Shown in pieces: positions 1 through 8,196 of a stretch of 20,644 nucleotides of DNA. The position numbers and the translations under genes are program-made. Position 1 is the stretch's first letter. The number at the start of each line of letters is the position of its first letter. This DNA comes from Coemansia sp. RSA 1804. Its lineage: Eukaryota; Kickxellomycota; Kickxellomycetes; Kickxellales; Kickxellaceae. The stretch spans positions 1-20,644 of the forward strand of contig JANBTH010000324.1 of NCBI GenBank assembly GCA_027578815.1, given 5' to 3'. The notes beneath the pieces were generated by a model. The model made no database searches. It was not told where the DNA came from and saw only the letters and a program-made list of their open reading frames with translations.

Positions 1-329
1 ACTGCGCCAATTCCCCATAGAACAAGCGCCATTGATGGGGTTCCAACAAGACCTAGAATCGCCGCCGGTGTTGAAAAGATTCCCGACCCCACCATCAGAC
101 TGACGCCCATGCCCGTTGCTGAGAAAATGCCGATATTCTTTTTCAGGTCTGCTGCGCCTTCGTTGACGCTGTTTTCGTTGGTACCTGTGGCGGCTTCTGC
201 TGGTTCTGTGGGCAATGCGCCGTCGGCTAATGGCTCGCTGTGGCGGGTAGCATCATCCCGGCCCAGATTGATGGAGCCAACCTCAACACGTTTCTCGTGC
301 AACGAAGCCTTCCTGCTCGCTGGGTCCAT
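1..329 (-). CDS. Amino-acid permease, LAT/MUP1-like (N-terminal part, cut by window edge)
   Basis: Reading the minus strand from an ATG at 329-327 gives 109 codons without a stop, running off the left edge. The first ~65 residues are a hydrophilic cytosolic-type tail. A hydrophobic segment follows (about residues 66-110) carrying GSGIFSTPAAIL at 81-92, the glycine-rich unwound first transmembrane helix of APC-superfamily transporters, where the substrate amino group binds. The continuation VGTPSMALVLWGIGA fits the second helix of LAT/methionine-permease (MUP1-type) proteins, so the role would be uptake of an amino acid across the plasma or an internal membrane. The substrate cannot be told from this piece. 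The frame stays open upstream of the ATG without another ATG nearby, so this start is the simplest choice; an upstream intron is not excluded. The remaining transmembrane helices lie outside the window. Confidence 0.82.
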   Translation of the reverse strand, partial: MDPASRKASLHEKRVEVGSINLGRDDATRHSEPLADGALPTEPAEAATGTNENSVNEGAADLKKNIGIFSATGMGVSLMVGSGIFSTPAAILGLVGTPSMALVLWGIGA

Positions 330-947
330 TGCCAAGCTCTTTTTAATGCCAACTCTGCTTGCTACTTGCTTTAAAGCTGTGTGATCAACCGTGTTATTAA
401 TAAAAGCACATAAATAATTCTGAGAATGCAAAAAATAGAACGCCGCAAACCTCATTAAAATGGCGAAGGCGTGGTATATCTGCTTGAGTTGTGTCTATGT
501 TGTGGATGCACGCCACTAGAAGAATGCTCTCCCTTATTTAACACGCAAAAACGGCTTTTTCATGAGCTAGACAAGGACCACATGTCACGATAGTCGGTTG
601 CAATGACACTAAAGAATGCTATATTAAACTATAATTGCAAACTTTCAAGAGCATTTGTAGATTAAAAAGAGCTGGGCTTGTAATATATAAGCCATTGGCA
701 GCGTCCAGGCTGAACACGACATTTTTTTTGCAAAAAAAAAAGTGTGTTTGGGCAATTTTGTTTCTATGCCATATTTTGCCTTCGCTTGAAGGCAACTTTT
801 ATTGCGCTGGATGACCGACTAAAGGCCACAAGCAGAAGAAATTATCAACAACAAAACACGCCTAAACACGCTACAAAGATAGCTACAGAATGTTTTTTTT
901 AGAAACTCTGGAAAAAGACAAACACCAAATGCCTAAAGAAAATAGTG
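330..947. other. Intergenic gap: permease 5' flank and CDT2 3' flank
   Basis: This gap holds the promoter of the minus-strand permease and the 3' end of CDT2. It is AT-rich, with no open frame of interest. On the minus strand a CCAAT (698-694) sits next to a TATATA-like stretch (about 690-683), roughly 355 bases upstream of the permease ATG, and could be core-promoter elements, weakly supported. An 18-bp perfect palindrome of eight T, GC and eight A lies at 722-739. No RNA gene was recognised. Confidence 0.5.
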
Positions 948-2630
948 CTAGAGGAGAGACCTTTGCTGGATTCTTGAGAATCCCCAGCAGTACTTTCTCA
1001 TAGGATCAGCCTTTCCTTCTTCGGCAAGCTTGGAATCTAGATCCCACACTCGCAACGTTCCGTCGTCACCGCTGGTGGCAAGCTGAACGCGGTCCTTGCC
1101 AGGATACCACGCAACACAGCCGACCTCCTTGCCATGCCCATCAAGCACGGCCCTGGCTTTCCTGCTGTTGTATCCATATCGATCTAGCTCCCATATAACG
1201 ACACTGCCGCTAGCCGATCCGGCTGCCAGATAGTTGCCACACGGACTCATGGATGTGCCAATGTTAAAGCTGTTGCATTGGAACTCTGGTGCTCCCAGTC
1301 GCGATATCGGCTGCCCCAACGCCAGTGCATTGTGCACATAGACGCTATTGTCATTGCAAGCTGCATAAATACGCGTTCCATCAGGGTCTATAGAAAGCGA
1401 CGCAATCCCCCGCGACCGCGTTGTGGCCGATCCAAGAAGCGACGAAGCGACGGGCGTAGGAAGAACTGCAGAGCGTATTGGTGCGGTCATTCTCATATCC
1501 CAATACTTTATTATCTCGTTTGTAGAACCTGCAGACGCAATTACATTTGCATCGTGGCAAAGGTGTTTGATTGCCGTTACGCTGCCAGGAATGACGCTGT
1601 GCTTGTTGCGGGTTGGCTTCTTTGAGCCTCGAACATCGTGGTGAGCGCCAGAAATTGTGTTTACAGGGCGGTAGACCGGCTCCCCAGGAGAGGTTGTAGT
1701 GGTTTTGTTGCAACGTATATCCCAGACCATGATCGACCCGTCGCGAGATGCAGTTGAGAAGCAGTGCAGACTGCTGCGTTGCCAGCTTACCGACCGCACG
1801 GTTTGTGTATGGCCACTAAACATTCCCAGAGCTTGCTGCCGCTCAACATCCCAGAGCTTGCACATCTCGTCTGCTGATGCTGTTACAATTTGATCATCAA
1901 AAGGGCTCCACTCAAAGTCAAAGACCGAGTTATCATGAGCCTTCCACTTAATTATTGGTCGCATACCTTCGGTGGCAGGCTGTTGTGATGCGTCGTCTTG
2001 CTCGCCGAGCGTATCAAATATACTAATGTATCCACTTTCATCTACAAGAGAAAGCCTTCCACGCGCTTTTGCGCTATTGCTGTATTTGCATGCAAGAGGC
2101 AGCACAGTCAGCTGCGGTTCGTCGACCGATTGAAGTCTGAAAGTACGCGCTGTCGGAGATACAAGCGACGACAGTCTATCTATAGTAGATATTATGGACG
2201 GCGAGCTAACCTGGTAGCCTCTTTGTCGAATTGCCATGAGAATACTGCATTGTCCAAACATTGGAGGAATACGCAAAGGGGGCGAGGCCGGAGCTACATA
2301 AGATCTGGCCCACTTACGCGGCTGCTCCTGCGGCTCGTCGAATAGAAGCAGGTTATTGCGTGTAGAGGGGGAATAGTTCGCCCAAGCGCGTCTTGGGGAT
2401 CCAACGCATATGCGCTTGGCTTGTTTTTCATCTGCACAAGGGCTGGTGTTCTCGTCATTCACGTTCTCTTTATCCACTGTTACGCGGCCAGCCTGCCTCT
2501 GGCGCTTATGGCGATGCTTCGTGGTGTTTAGCAAATCGAATAAGGTTGTCTGTCTGACCGAAGGCTGTGCTCCAGAATCAGCAGCAAGGCTCGCGTTCTT
2601 TATGCGTTGCGTAATGTCTGACAGCACCAT
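948..2630 (-). CDS. CDT2: CDT2/DTL, WD40 substrate receptor of CRL4 ubiquitin ligase
   Basis: 560 residues in one exon. CDT2 is the substrate receptor of the DDB1-CUL4 ligase that destroys PCNA-bound Cdt1, CDK inhibitors or RNR inhibitors in S phase and after DNA damage. The WD40 propeller spans about residues 185-535. The family-specific stretch SRDGSIMVWDIRCNK (295-309) followed by VNTISGAHH (323-331) is diagnostic of CDT2. Two WDxR motifs (W303-R306 and W377-R380) are the DDB1-binding DWD type. The first ~180 residues are polar and carry a PIP-like QTTLFDLL (27-34), a basic run 38-46 (possible nuclear signal), a KEN box (54-56) and several SP/TP sites (e.g. S78-P79). The protein ends ~30 residues after the last repeat, so it lacks the long metazoan C-terminal tail. 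The ATG at 2630 has a good context (A at -3, G at +4). Three MCB boxes lie upstream. Confidence 0.9.
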   Translation of the reverse strand: MVLSDITQRIKNASLAADSGAQPSVRQTTLFDLLNTTKHRHKRQRQAGRVTVDKENVNDENTSPCADEKQAKRICVGSPRRAWANYSPSTRNNLLLFDEPQEQPRKWARSYVAPASPPLRIPPMFGQCSILMAIRQRGYQVSSPSIISTIDRLSSLVSPTARTFRLQSVDEPQLTVLPLACKYSNSAKARGRLSLVDESGYISIFDTLGEQDDASQQPATEGMRPIIKWKAHDNSVFDFEWSPFDDQIVTASADEMCKLWDVERQQALGMFSGHTQTVRSVSWQRSSLHCFSTASRDGSIMVWDIRCNKTTTTSPGEPVYRPVNTISGAHHDVRGSKKPTRNKHSVIPGSVTAIKHLCHDANVIASAGSTNEIIKYWDMRMTAPIRSAVLPTPVASSLLGSATTRSRGIASLSIDPDGTRIYAACNDNSVYVHNALALGQPISRLGAPEFQCNSFNIGTSMSPCGNYLAAGSASGSVVIWELDRYGYNSRKARAVLDGHGKEVGCVAWYPGKDRVQLATSGDDGTLRVWDLDSKLAEEGKADPMRKYCWGFSRIQQRSLL

Positions 2631-2684
2631 GATTGCAGAGAATATTTAAATGCAATTTCCCAAGGAAAAAGAAGACGAATTCAC

Positions 2685-2696
2685 AAGTATATACAA
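2685..2696 (-). promoter_or_regulatory. TATA-like element of CDT2
   Basis: On the minus strand this reads TTGTATATACTT, about 55-65 bases upstream of the CDT2 ATG and between that ATG and the MCB boxes. Its position suits a core promoter, but the motif is short in an AT-rich stretch. A separate TATAAAAG on the plus strand at 2706-2713 points away from CDT2. Confidence 0.35.
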
Positions 2697-2766
2697 TAAA
2701 CAAGATATAAAAGCCCTAGTGACACCAAAGAGAAGAAAAGCAAGGGAAGGAGAAGGGACGACAAAT

Positions 2767-2827
2767 ACGCGTTTCAGAAATAAAAAGATGGATCGCACAC
2801 ATCAGAAATGACGCGTCCAGAACGCGT
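2767..2827. promoter_or_regulatory. Three MCB boxes (ACGCGT) in the CDT2 promoter
   Basis: The sequence ACGCGT occurs at 2767-2772, 2811-2816 and 2822-2827, 137-197 bases upstream of the CDT2 ATG. ACGCGT is the core of the MluI cell-cycle box bound by MBF (Swi6/Mbp1 or Res1/Res2-Cdc10), which switches on G1/S genes. The stretch also lies just past the stop codon of the upstream SNF2-type gene and so is probably transcribed as part of its 3' UTR. That MBF binds here is inferred from the motif and from cdt2 being an MBF target in fission yeast. Confidence 0.6.
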
Positions 2828-2905
2828 GTTGTTTTTGACTATGCGCAAAAAGAAACACGCTCCAAAAGAAAGCAGGCATTTCGCGCTCAGAAAAGGCGGA
2901 AAATG

Positions 2906-5900
2906 TCATCCCAAAAGAAGATTGAGATCGGCCAAGCGCTGCTGGCGAGAATGGCTGCCGGATGGGCCTGCTGCTGTGCCATCCAGAGTATCGTTTGCGC
3001 TCCTTGGTCCAACTCCCGAATGTGACCGGCGGGTGCTGTCCATCAGCGAAACATCGGCAATTTTGGACTTTCGTTGTTGAAGCTCCATTATCCTCTCCTC
3101 AATGCTGTCTTTAACGAAATAGCGTGTGACAGTTATCGGGTGTTTTTGGCCAAGGCGGTGGATACGGTCGATGGCCTGGTGCTCGACGCTTGGATTCCAA
3201 AACGCATCAAGAAGAAACACATGCGTTGCATATGCCAGATTCAGACCTACACCGCCGACACGCAGCGACAGGAGAAGAACCTCGGTATTGGGGCTGTCTC
3301 TAAACTTTTGAAGGTTGTTGTTGCGCTGGTTGCGAGTCATTTGTCCGTCAAGTCGGGCATACTGTATTCCCTTCTTTTCTAAAAGAGGCTCAATGAAATC
3401 AAGCATCTTTGTCCACTGTGAAAAAACGACGCACTTTTCTCGAATCTCTGGCGACGACGCAAGCTTCTTCTGTCTTGCCAAGACCGCCGGATGACTCTGG
3501 TCGACAGCAAAGCTCGGGTCCGATATCCATTCCCGTCTCCGAATCTTCTCAATATCCATAATGAGCGCTGCAAGCTTCGTGCTCGTGTTATACTTGCTGC
3601 ACAAGTGGACAAGCTCTTCACTCTGCTCATCGAATACCTCGGCGGTTTCCTGCTCTTCATGGAGCACAACGGCATTGTCGTTACGTTCTGCGCTGTTGCT
3701 CATACCTGGCAAGCCAGACACCAGAGTTGCTGCTACTGTATCCGTCCCGCTGATGGCGCCGAACACGACCTGCGCTGGAAGAGGAATCAGCTCGTTTATT
3801 TCAAGCATCTCCCCACAGATCACGCACTCTGAAAGCGCTGACGAAGAGCCCACTTCCAGACAAAGCCTTGAGTGCTCCTCTGGACCCGAGGGCGCAACAC
3901 CAAAGAGAACAACCTGACATTGTCTACACGCTATATGCATGCATTTTGTAAGAGCCGGGCCTGGGTAATCGGTGCCATGGTAGTACATCTTGTTCTGGAT
4001 AGCAGCTGGGGAAATGGCGGTCTTCTCACAAAAGTCACACTTCACCAGATGGCCATCCCGAGTGGCCTCTAGCGTCCACTTTTCGTAGTACGACGGCAAA
4101 CTACCAGAGTCGATACCAGAGGGCACGAATACGTCGCTGCCGACAGCAAATACAGTCCTTGCCGTGTTTTCAGGTCTACCCGTGGATCCTGGATTTCCAC
4201 TTGACATTACATCAGCCAGCTCACCAAGCACCGTATCTGTTTCACTCTTGTTTGCCTTTATATCAGATGTGGATCTGGAGTTTGGAATGTGATCTCCCGC
4301 ACTCTCAGGCTCCTTATATCCTGCGTTACTGAACTTTTTCTGCCCCGACGTATGAGAGTCGGCAATATCGCCATCCGCACACAGCGCTTGTGCCTCCTTC
4401 CACTTGCCGTCGGACCAAAGACGAGGATGGGTGCACAGCTGCCGAAGGCGAAGAATGATCTTCAAAATGTTCATGTAGTTTGATAGCACAGTGCCATCAC
4501 TTGACATGTTTGAGAACTTCTTGCGAGCCATATCCTCAGCCATCTTGTACAACCTCTGCTCACCTTGCTCAAGCTCGAGCCATCTCACGACCTCAAACTT
4601 TGGTGGCAGCTCAATCATGGTCTGGTTCGTCTTTATGTCAATCTGTTGCTTCATTCTGCGCAGGCATATCGACTGCATCAGCCTTTGCACGCGACTAGCG
4701 CCAATGTTCTCTTCAGTGCTCTCTTTGTCTCCGTTGTTGACAATGGTGTGAATGTTTTCGTGGAACGGTGTTCCAATGTATGTAAGCCATACCTTCCAGT
4801 GGTTTAGAGGCGCAACGTGGAGGAAGCGGAGCAGACTGTACAGATCATCTAGACGGTTCTGGATCGGCGTCCCTGTCAAGCACCATCTCCTATCAGCTGT
4901 CAGCGCACATGCACCAAGACTTGCCAGAGTACGGCGCTCCTTGATCGTATGCGCCTCATCGAGAACAACACGATGCCAGTGGATCGCTTGTAGCGGGGAG
5001 ATGTATGGACTGCTCGGAATATTATATACCTTCCCATTCTCCTCTTCTTCTAAACCATTTCCAAAAGTATTCTGCCGAGGAATAGAAGAATGCGTCTCTT
5101 CGTCGCATATGAACTGATGCATCTCTCTCCGAAACTCGGCTTGTACCACATTGTACGTTGTCAATACCACATCATATCGACAAAGCTTCTTTGGGTTCTT
5201 GTGTCGTGACGAACCGTGATACGGATAGACTCTCAAGTGGTTTGCCTCAACGTGCATCTTTATCTGGTCCTCCCAATTGGACATGGTTGACAGAGGACAA
5301 ACAATAAGCGTGCCTCCTGCATATCGTCCATGGTAGTTTTCGCTGAACCGACGCTCGCACTCTTCCTTTTTCTTGGTTGGCGGGTTATCAAACTCTGGCG
5401 GCGGAGTCATGGGCCGGTCATCAAGTGGCCTGTCATAGTAGTCTTCTTCGTCAATTGCGCTGCCCTCATACTCGTCCTCGCTGTCGCTGCTTCCGTCCAA
5501 ATCGGTGTTAAGGAACCCTGATGAAAGAGACGACAGACTGGAGTCCGAGGCCGCGCTATCAGGATACACACCTAGGACTGACTCAGATTCTGCCTCTGCA
5601 TCCTTTGGAAACCTAGATCCATCTCCCTGCACCTCAACAACTACATCATCAACAAAGTCGTTCAATTCGCTATCGTTGTCACTGCTGCCTCGTGAGAAAG
5701 ATTTCAGCATCTTTCCTCTGGCCTTTTCAGTCCTTCTAAAGCCGATACCCCCACCATCTTTCTTTCTACGAGCAATGCGCGTATATCCCTTGTTTTTCTT
5801 GGGTCTCCTGGATGAACGAAACCGTCCATTTCTCCTGGAAATAGAAGCGCTACTTGGTCCACTGCTGCTGTCATCTGCTTTATCTGCCAACCCACTTTCG

Positions 5901-7762
5901 CCATCAGCAAACTTCATGCGAGCGCACGGCCGCCGGGAAGATGGAAGCTTGGCAACTAGCGCTAGGACAGACAAAGTCTTTCCCAGCCCCATGTCGTCGG
6001 CTAAAATGCCGCCTAGCATCGGATCGGGTCGATCAACGCATCGAATATTCACTAAGGCATGCCGATACTCCTCTCTGTTTGCGTGTGGCGTGTCCGTGAT
6101 TCGCACCCAAAGCTTGGGAAAATATACATCACTGTCCACATCAATTATATCCGATTTTTCAATGTCAACTCCGTCTGTCTCCCTGTGTACCATAAAATAC
6201 AACGCTTGCTTCTGGTGTCTACGCAAAGGAGTGGTGATATACGTCGGTGCTTCAAGCTCTGGCAAGTCGAGAAGCGTCACAAATGTTGATTTTATGTCGG
6301 CAATCCTTGTCTTTGTATTCTCTGAACTTGACTCTCTTCGATCCACTACCATTGCAGAAGGCAATGGCTGGCTTCCAAACCGGCTATCCATCCTGAATAT
6401 GCCGCCGTATGTACCAGTTCCATTGACATGCCCACTCGCACGCAGTCCCATGTTCGCAAATACACTGGACAAATGATTGTCTGAGTTTGTGCTAAGCGTC
6501 AAAAGCCCATCGGCATCGCGAGTCGGATGCATAGCAGTATATGATATGCCCTGTGTCAGAATATTCCTTTCAACGCCCATGTCTCGTAGTGTGTTCTGTA
6601 CTTCAATCGCCGACTGGTCCAAGTATAGCCCCGACTGTTCGAGGATATCAATCACGCCTTGTGCAATTGTCTGGTCCGCATAGAACGACAGCAAAATCGG
6701 CGATACAAACTTTCCGCGCAACGGCCCGCTAACCAGTCCAACGACCTTTATATTTCCATCAGCCAACAAAGCGTGGATTGTCCGGGTGATAGACTGTTCT
6801 AGCGTACCTATCAGCCTGTTTTCGCGGTCAAATAGCTCAACCTCCAACGTGACCCCCTTACGGTTGCGCAGCTTCACTGGTATCTGTGTGGCCTGGCCAG
6901 TACTATAATGAACAGAACCTGTTGAAACTACAGCAACTGCCTTGAGCTGTCCAAGCATGCGCAAGCGAGCGTAGAGACTATTTAGGGTACTGGCCAGGGA
7001 ATCCGCTGAGGTACCTGGCTCTGGATGTCCGTCTAGCTCAGATGATTGAGGCGGATAACTACGCTGTACATTTGAATTGCTTCCTGCGACGGTAGTAAAT
7101 ATGTTGACACCTTCAGAGTGAGGCCGATACCTGTGCGCTGGCTGCTTTGGCGGTTGGCTTTGCAAAACCCTGTTTGAAAGAGGAGCGTATAACTCGCTAG
7201 TCATCCCATCAACAGGTATTGGAGAGGGATTATAGCTTTGCTTCGTCTTATCCACACCTGGTCTTGTATAAGCAGGTATGGCGTGGTTGTCTGTTAAACC
7301 TGCAATGTGTGTGGCTCTGTTTGAATGCGCAAAAAGAAACTGTGCGGCAGACGGGTCATCAGGACTGGAGCCCTCCATTATAATGTCCGAGTCTCCAAAA
7401 CTTGGGCTACCGTCAACATCGATTACTGCATCTAATCTTGGTCGCTGGGCAACATGCTCGTTTTCTGATGTGCTTCTTGATGACAATTGATCTGGTGCTT
7501 CATCAATAGCTGTGCGCTTTCGTTCGCGTCCAGGAAGAGGGGTGCCAACGTTGAGCTGGAGCTTGGGAATTGTTCTACTGATTTGACTACTTGCGGTTGC
7601 AGCTTTTCTAGTCAGAGTGTTGGTGTTTTTGTCGTGCGTGCTGCTGCTACTACCGCTGTTGCTGCTAATTCGCTGCTGGGTGCTGCTGGGTACCAAAAGA
7701 ACCTCGTTATCGCTTCCTGAGCCGACAGCATTGTCGTCAAAGGTCAAGTCAATTACGCTCAT
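2906..7762 (-). CDS. HLTF/Rad5-like SNF2 DNA translocase with HIRAN-like region and RING finger
   Basis: 1618 residues, one exon. It is predicted to be a nuclear DNA-dependent ATPase and E3 ubiquitin ligase of the Rad5/HLTF/Uls1 branch, which remodels stalled forks and modifies PCNA or SUMO-marked proteins. Domains in order: polar N-terminus with VIDL at residues 3-6; a HIRAN-like segment at about 270-385 (VELFDRENRLIGTLEQS, then LLSFY); SNF2 motor from HQKQALYFM (516-524); Walker A GLGKT (592-596); a charged ~200-residue insertion (606-815); TLIVCPLSTMSNW (818-830); DEAH (935-938); LTGTPIQN (962-969); C3HC4 RING (C1242, C1245, C1274, H1276, C1279, C1282, C1313, C1316) inserted in the motor; helicase C-lobe with VVFSQW (1445-1450), SLRVGGVGLNLA (1499-1510) and DRIHRLGQ (1532-1539). 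A RING inside the motor plus a HIRAN-like N-terminus fits HLTF/Rad5; the SUMO-binding-like motifs also recall Uls1. The exact orthologue is unsettled. The ATG at 7762 is the first in frame. Confidence 0.88.
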   Translation of the reverse strand: MSVIDLTFDDNAVGSGSDNEVLLVPSSTQQRISSNSGSSSSTHDKNTNTLTRKAATASSQISRTIPKLQLNVGTPLPGRERKRTAIDEAPDQLSSRSTSENEHVAQRPRLDAVIDVDGSPSFGDSDIIMEGSSPDDPSAAQFLFAHSNRATHIAGLTDNHAIPAYTRPGVDKTKQSYNPSPIPVDGMTSELYAPLSNRVLQSQPPKQPAHRYRPHSEGVNIFTTVAGSNSNVQRSYPPQSSELDGHPEPGTSADSLASTLNSLYARLRMLGQLKAVAVVSTGSVHYSTGQATQIPVKLRNRKGVTLEVELFDRENRLIGTLEQSITRTIHALLADGNIKVVGLVSGPLRGKFVSPILLSFYADQTIAQGVIDILEQSGLYLDQSAIEVQNTLRDMGVERNILTQGISYTAMHPTRDADGLLTLSTNSDNHLSSVFANMGLRASGHVNGTGTYGGIFRMDSRFGSQPLPSAMVVDRRESSSENTKTRIADIKSTFVTLLDLPELEAPTYITTPLRRHQKQALYFMVHRETDGVDIEKSDIIDVDSDVYFPKLWVRITDTPHANREEYRHALVNIRCVDRPDPMLGGILADDMGLGKTLSVLALVAKLPSSRRPCARMKFADGESGLADKADDSSSGPSSASISRRNGRFRSSRRPKKNKGYTRIARRKKDGGGIGFRRTEKARGKMLKSFSRGSSDNDSELNDFVDDVVVEVQGDGSRFPKDAEAESESVLGVYPDSAASDSSLSSLSSGFLNTDLDGSSDSEDEYEGSAIDEEDYYDRPLDDRPMTPPPEFDNPPTKKKEECERRFSENYHGRYAGGTLIVCPLSTMSNWEDQIKMHVEANHLRVYPYHGSSRHKNPKKLCRYDVVLTTYNVVQAEFRREMHQFICDEETHSSIPRQNTFGNGLEEEENGKVYNIPSSPYISPLQAIHWHRVVLDEAHTIKERRTLASLGACALTADRRWCLTGTPIQNRLDDLYSLLRFLHVAPLNHWKVWLTYIGTPFHENIHTIVNNGDKESTEENIGASRVQRLMQSICLRRMKQQIDIKTNQTMIELPPKFEVVRWLELEQGEQRLYKMAEDMARKKFSNMSSDGTVLSNYMNILKIILRLRQLCTHPRLWSDGKWKEAQALCADGDIADSHTSGQKKFSNAGYKEPESAGDHIPNSRSTSDIKANKSETDTVLGELADVMSSGNPGSTGRPENTARTVFAVGSDVFVPSGIDSGSLPSYYEKWTLEATRDGHLVKCDFCEKTAISPAAIQNKMYYHGTDYPGPALTKCMHIACRQCQVVLFGVAPSGPEEHSRLCLEVGSSSALSECVICGEMLEINELIPLPAQVVFGAISGTDTVAATLVSGLPGMSNSAERNDNAVVLHEEQETAEVFDEQSEELVHLCSKYNTSTKLAALIMDIEKIRRREWISDPSFAVDQSHPAVLARQKKLASSPEIREKCVVFSQWTKMLDFIEPLLEKKGIQYARLDGQMTRNQRNNNLQKFRDSPNTEVLLLSLRVGGVGLNLAYATHVFLLDAFWNPSVEHQAIDRIHRLGQKHPITVTRYFVKDSIEERIMELQQRKSKIADVSLMDSTRRSHSGVGPRSANDTLDGTAAGPSGSHSRQQRLADLNLLLG

Positions 7763-8196
7763 TTAAAGAGAGATACTGCGGAATTCTGGCGGACAAAGTG
7801 TGAAATAAAAAAACAGAAACAACAGGGCCGCTGTTCTGTGCGCAAATAAGAGAAATGGAAATAAAGTTAGATAGGTTGCCACAACCGTGTGTGCAAATTA
7901 TAAATTGCAGTAAACATAAAAGAACGGAAAAAGGAAAAAGGAAAAAAAGAGAGAAATGGAAAAGGAAAAAGAAAACAAAACCACGGAATACTAAAAATGT
8001 TGTTTGGTAAAGAGCATATTTGTGCTGAGTGGAAAGCCAACCACTGAACTGTGCTGAAAACTATGGACTGCGAATAGATGTTGTCCAAGCGCAAAAATCA
8101 CCTTTACAATAAATATAGAATATCGGGCAGACCAGTTTGGCCAGAGCACTCTTCTTCTTTCTGATCCGGCGACAGGCACAAAAGCATCATTGTGCC
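7763..8196. other. Intergenic gap: SNF2 promoter and 3' flank of the LEA_2-like gene
   Basis: This gap separates two minus-strand genes. The plus strand at 7926-7975 is all purine except one T (repeated GGAAAA-type units), so the strand sense to the SNF2 gene is a polypyrimidine tract about 165-215 bases upstream of its ATG. Such tracts are common in fungal promoters as nucleosome-poor stretches. Short open frames here have no recognisable content and are judged noncoding. Confidence 0.5.

Noticed and set aside
5505..6476. 323-codon plus-strand frame inside the SNF2 gene
   Set aside because: It lies opposite the SNF2 motor region carrying GLGKT and the Ser-rich insertion. Its translation is Ser/Pro-rich without any domain, as expected for an antisense shadow.
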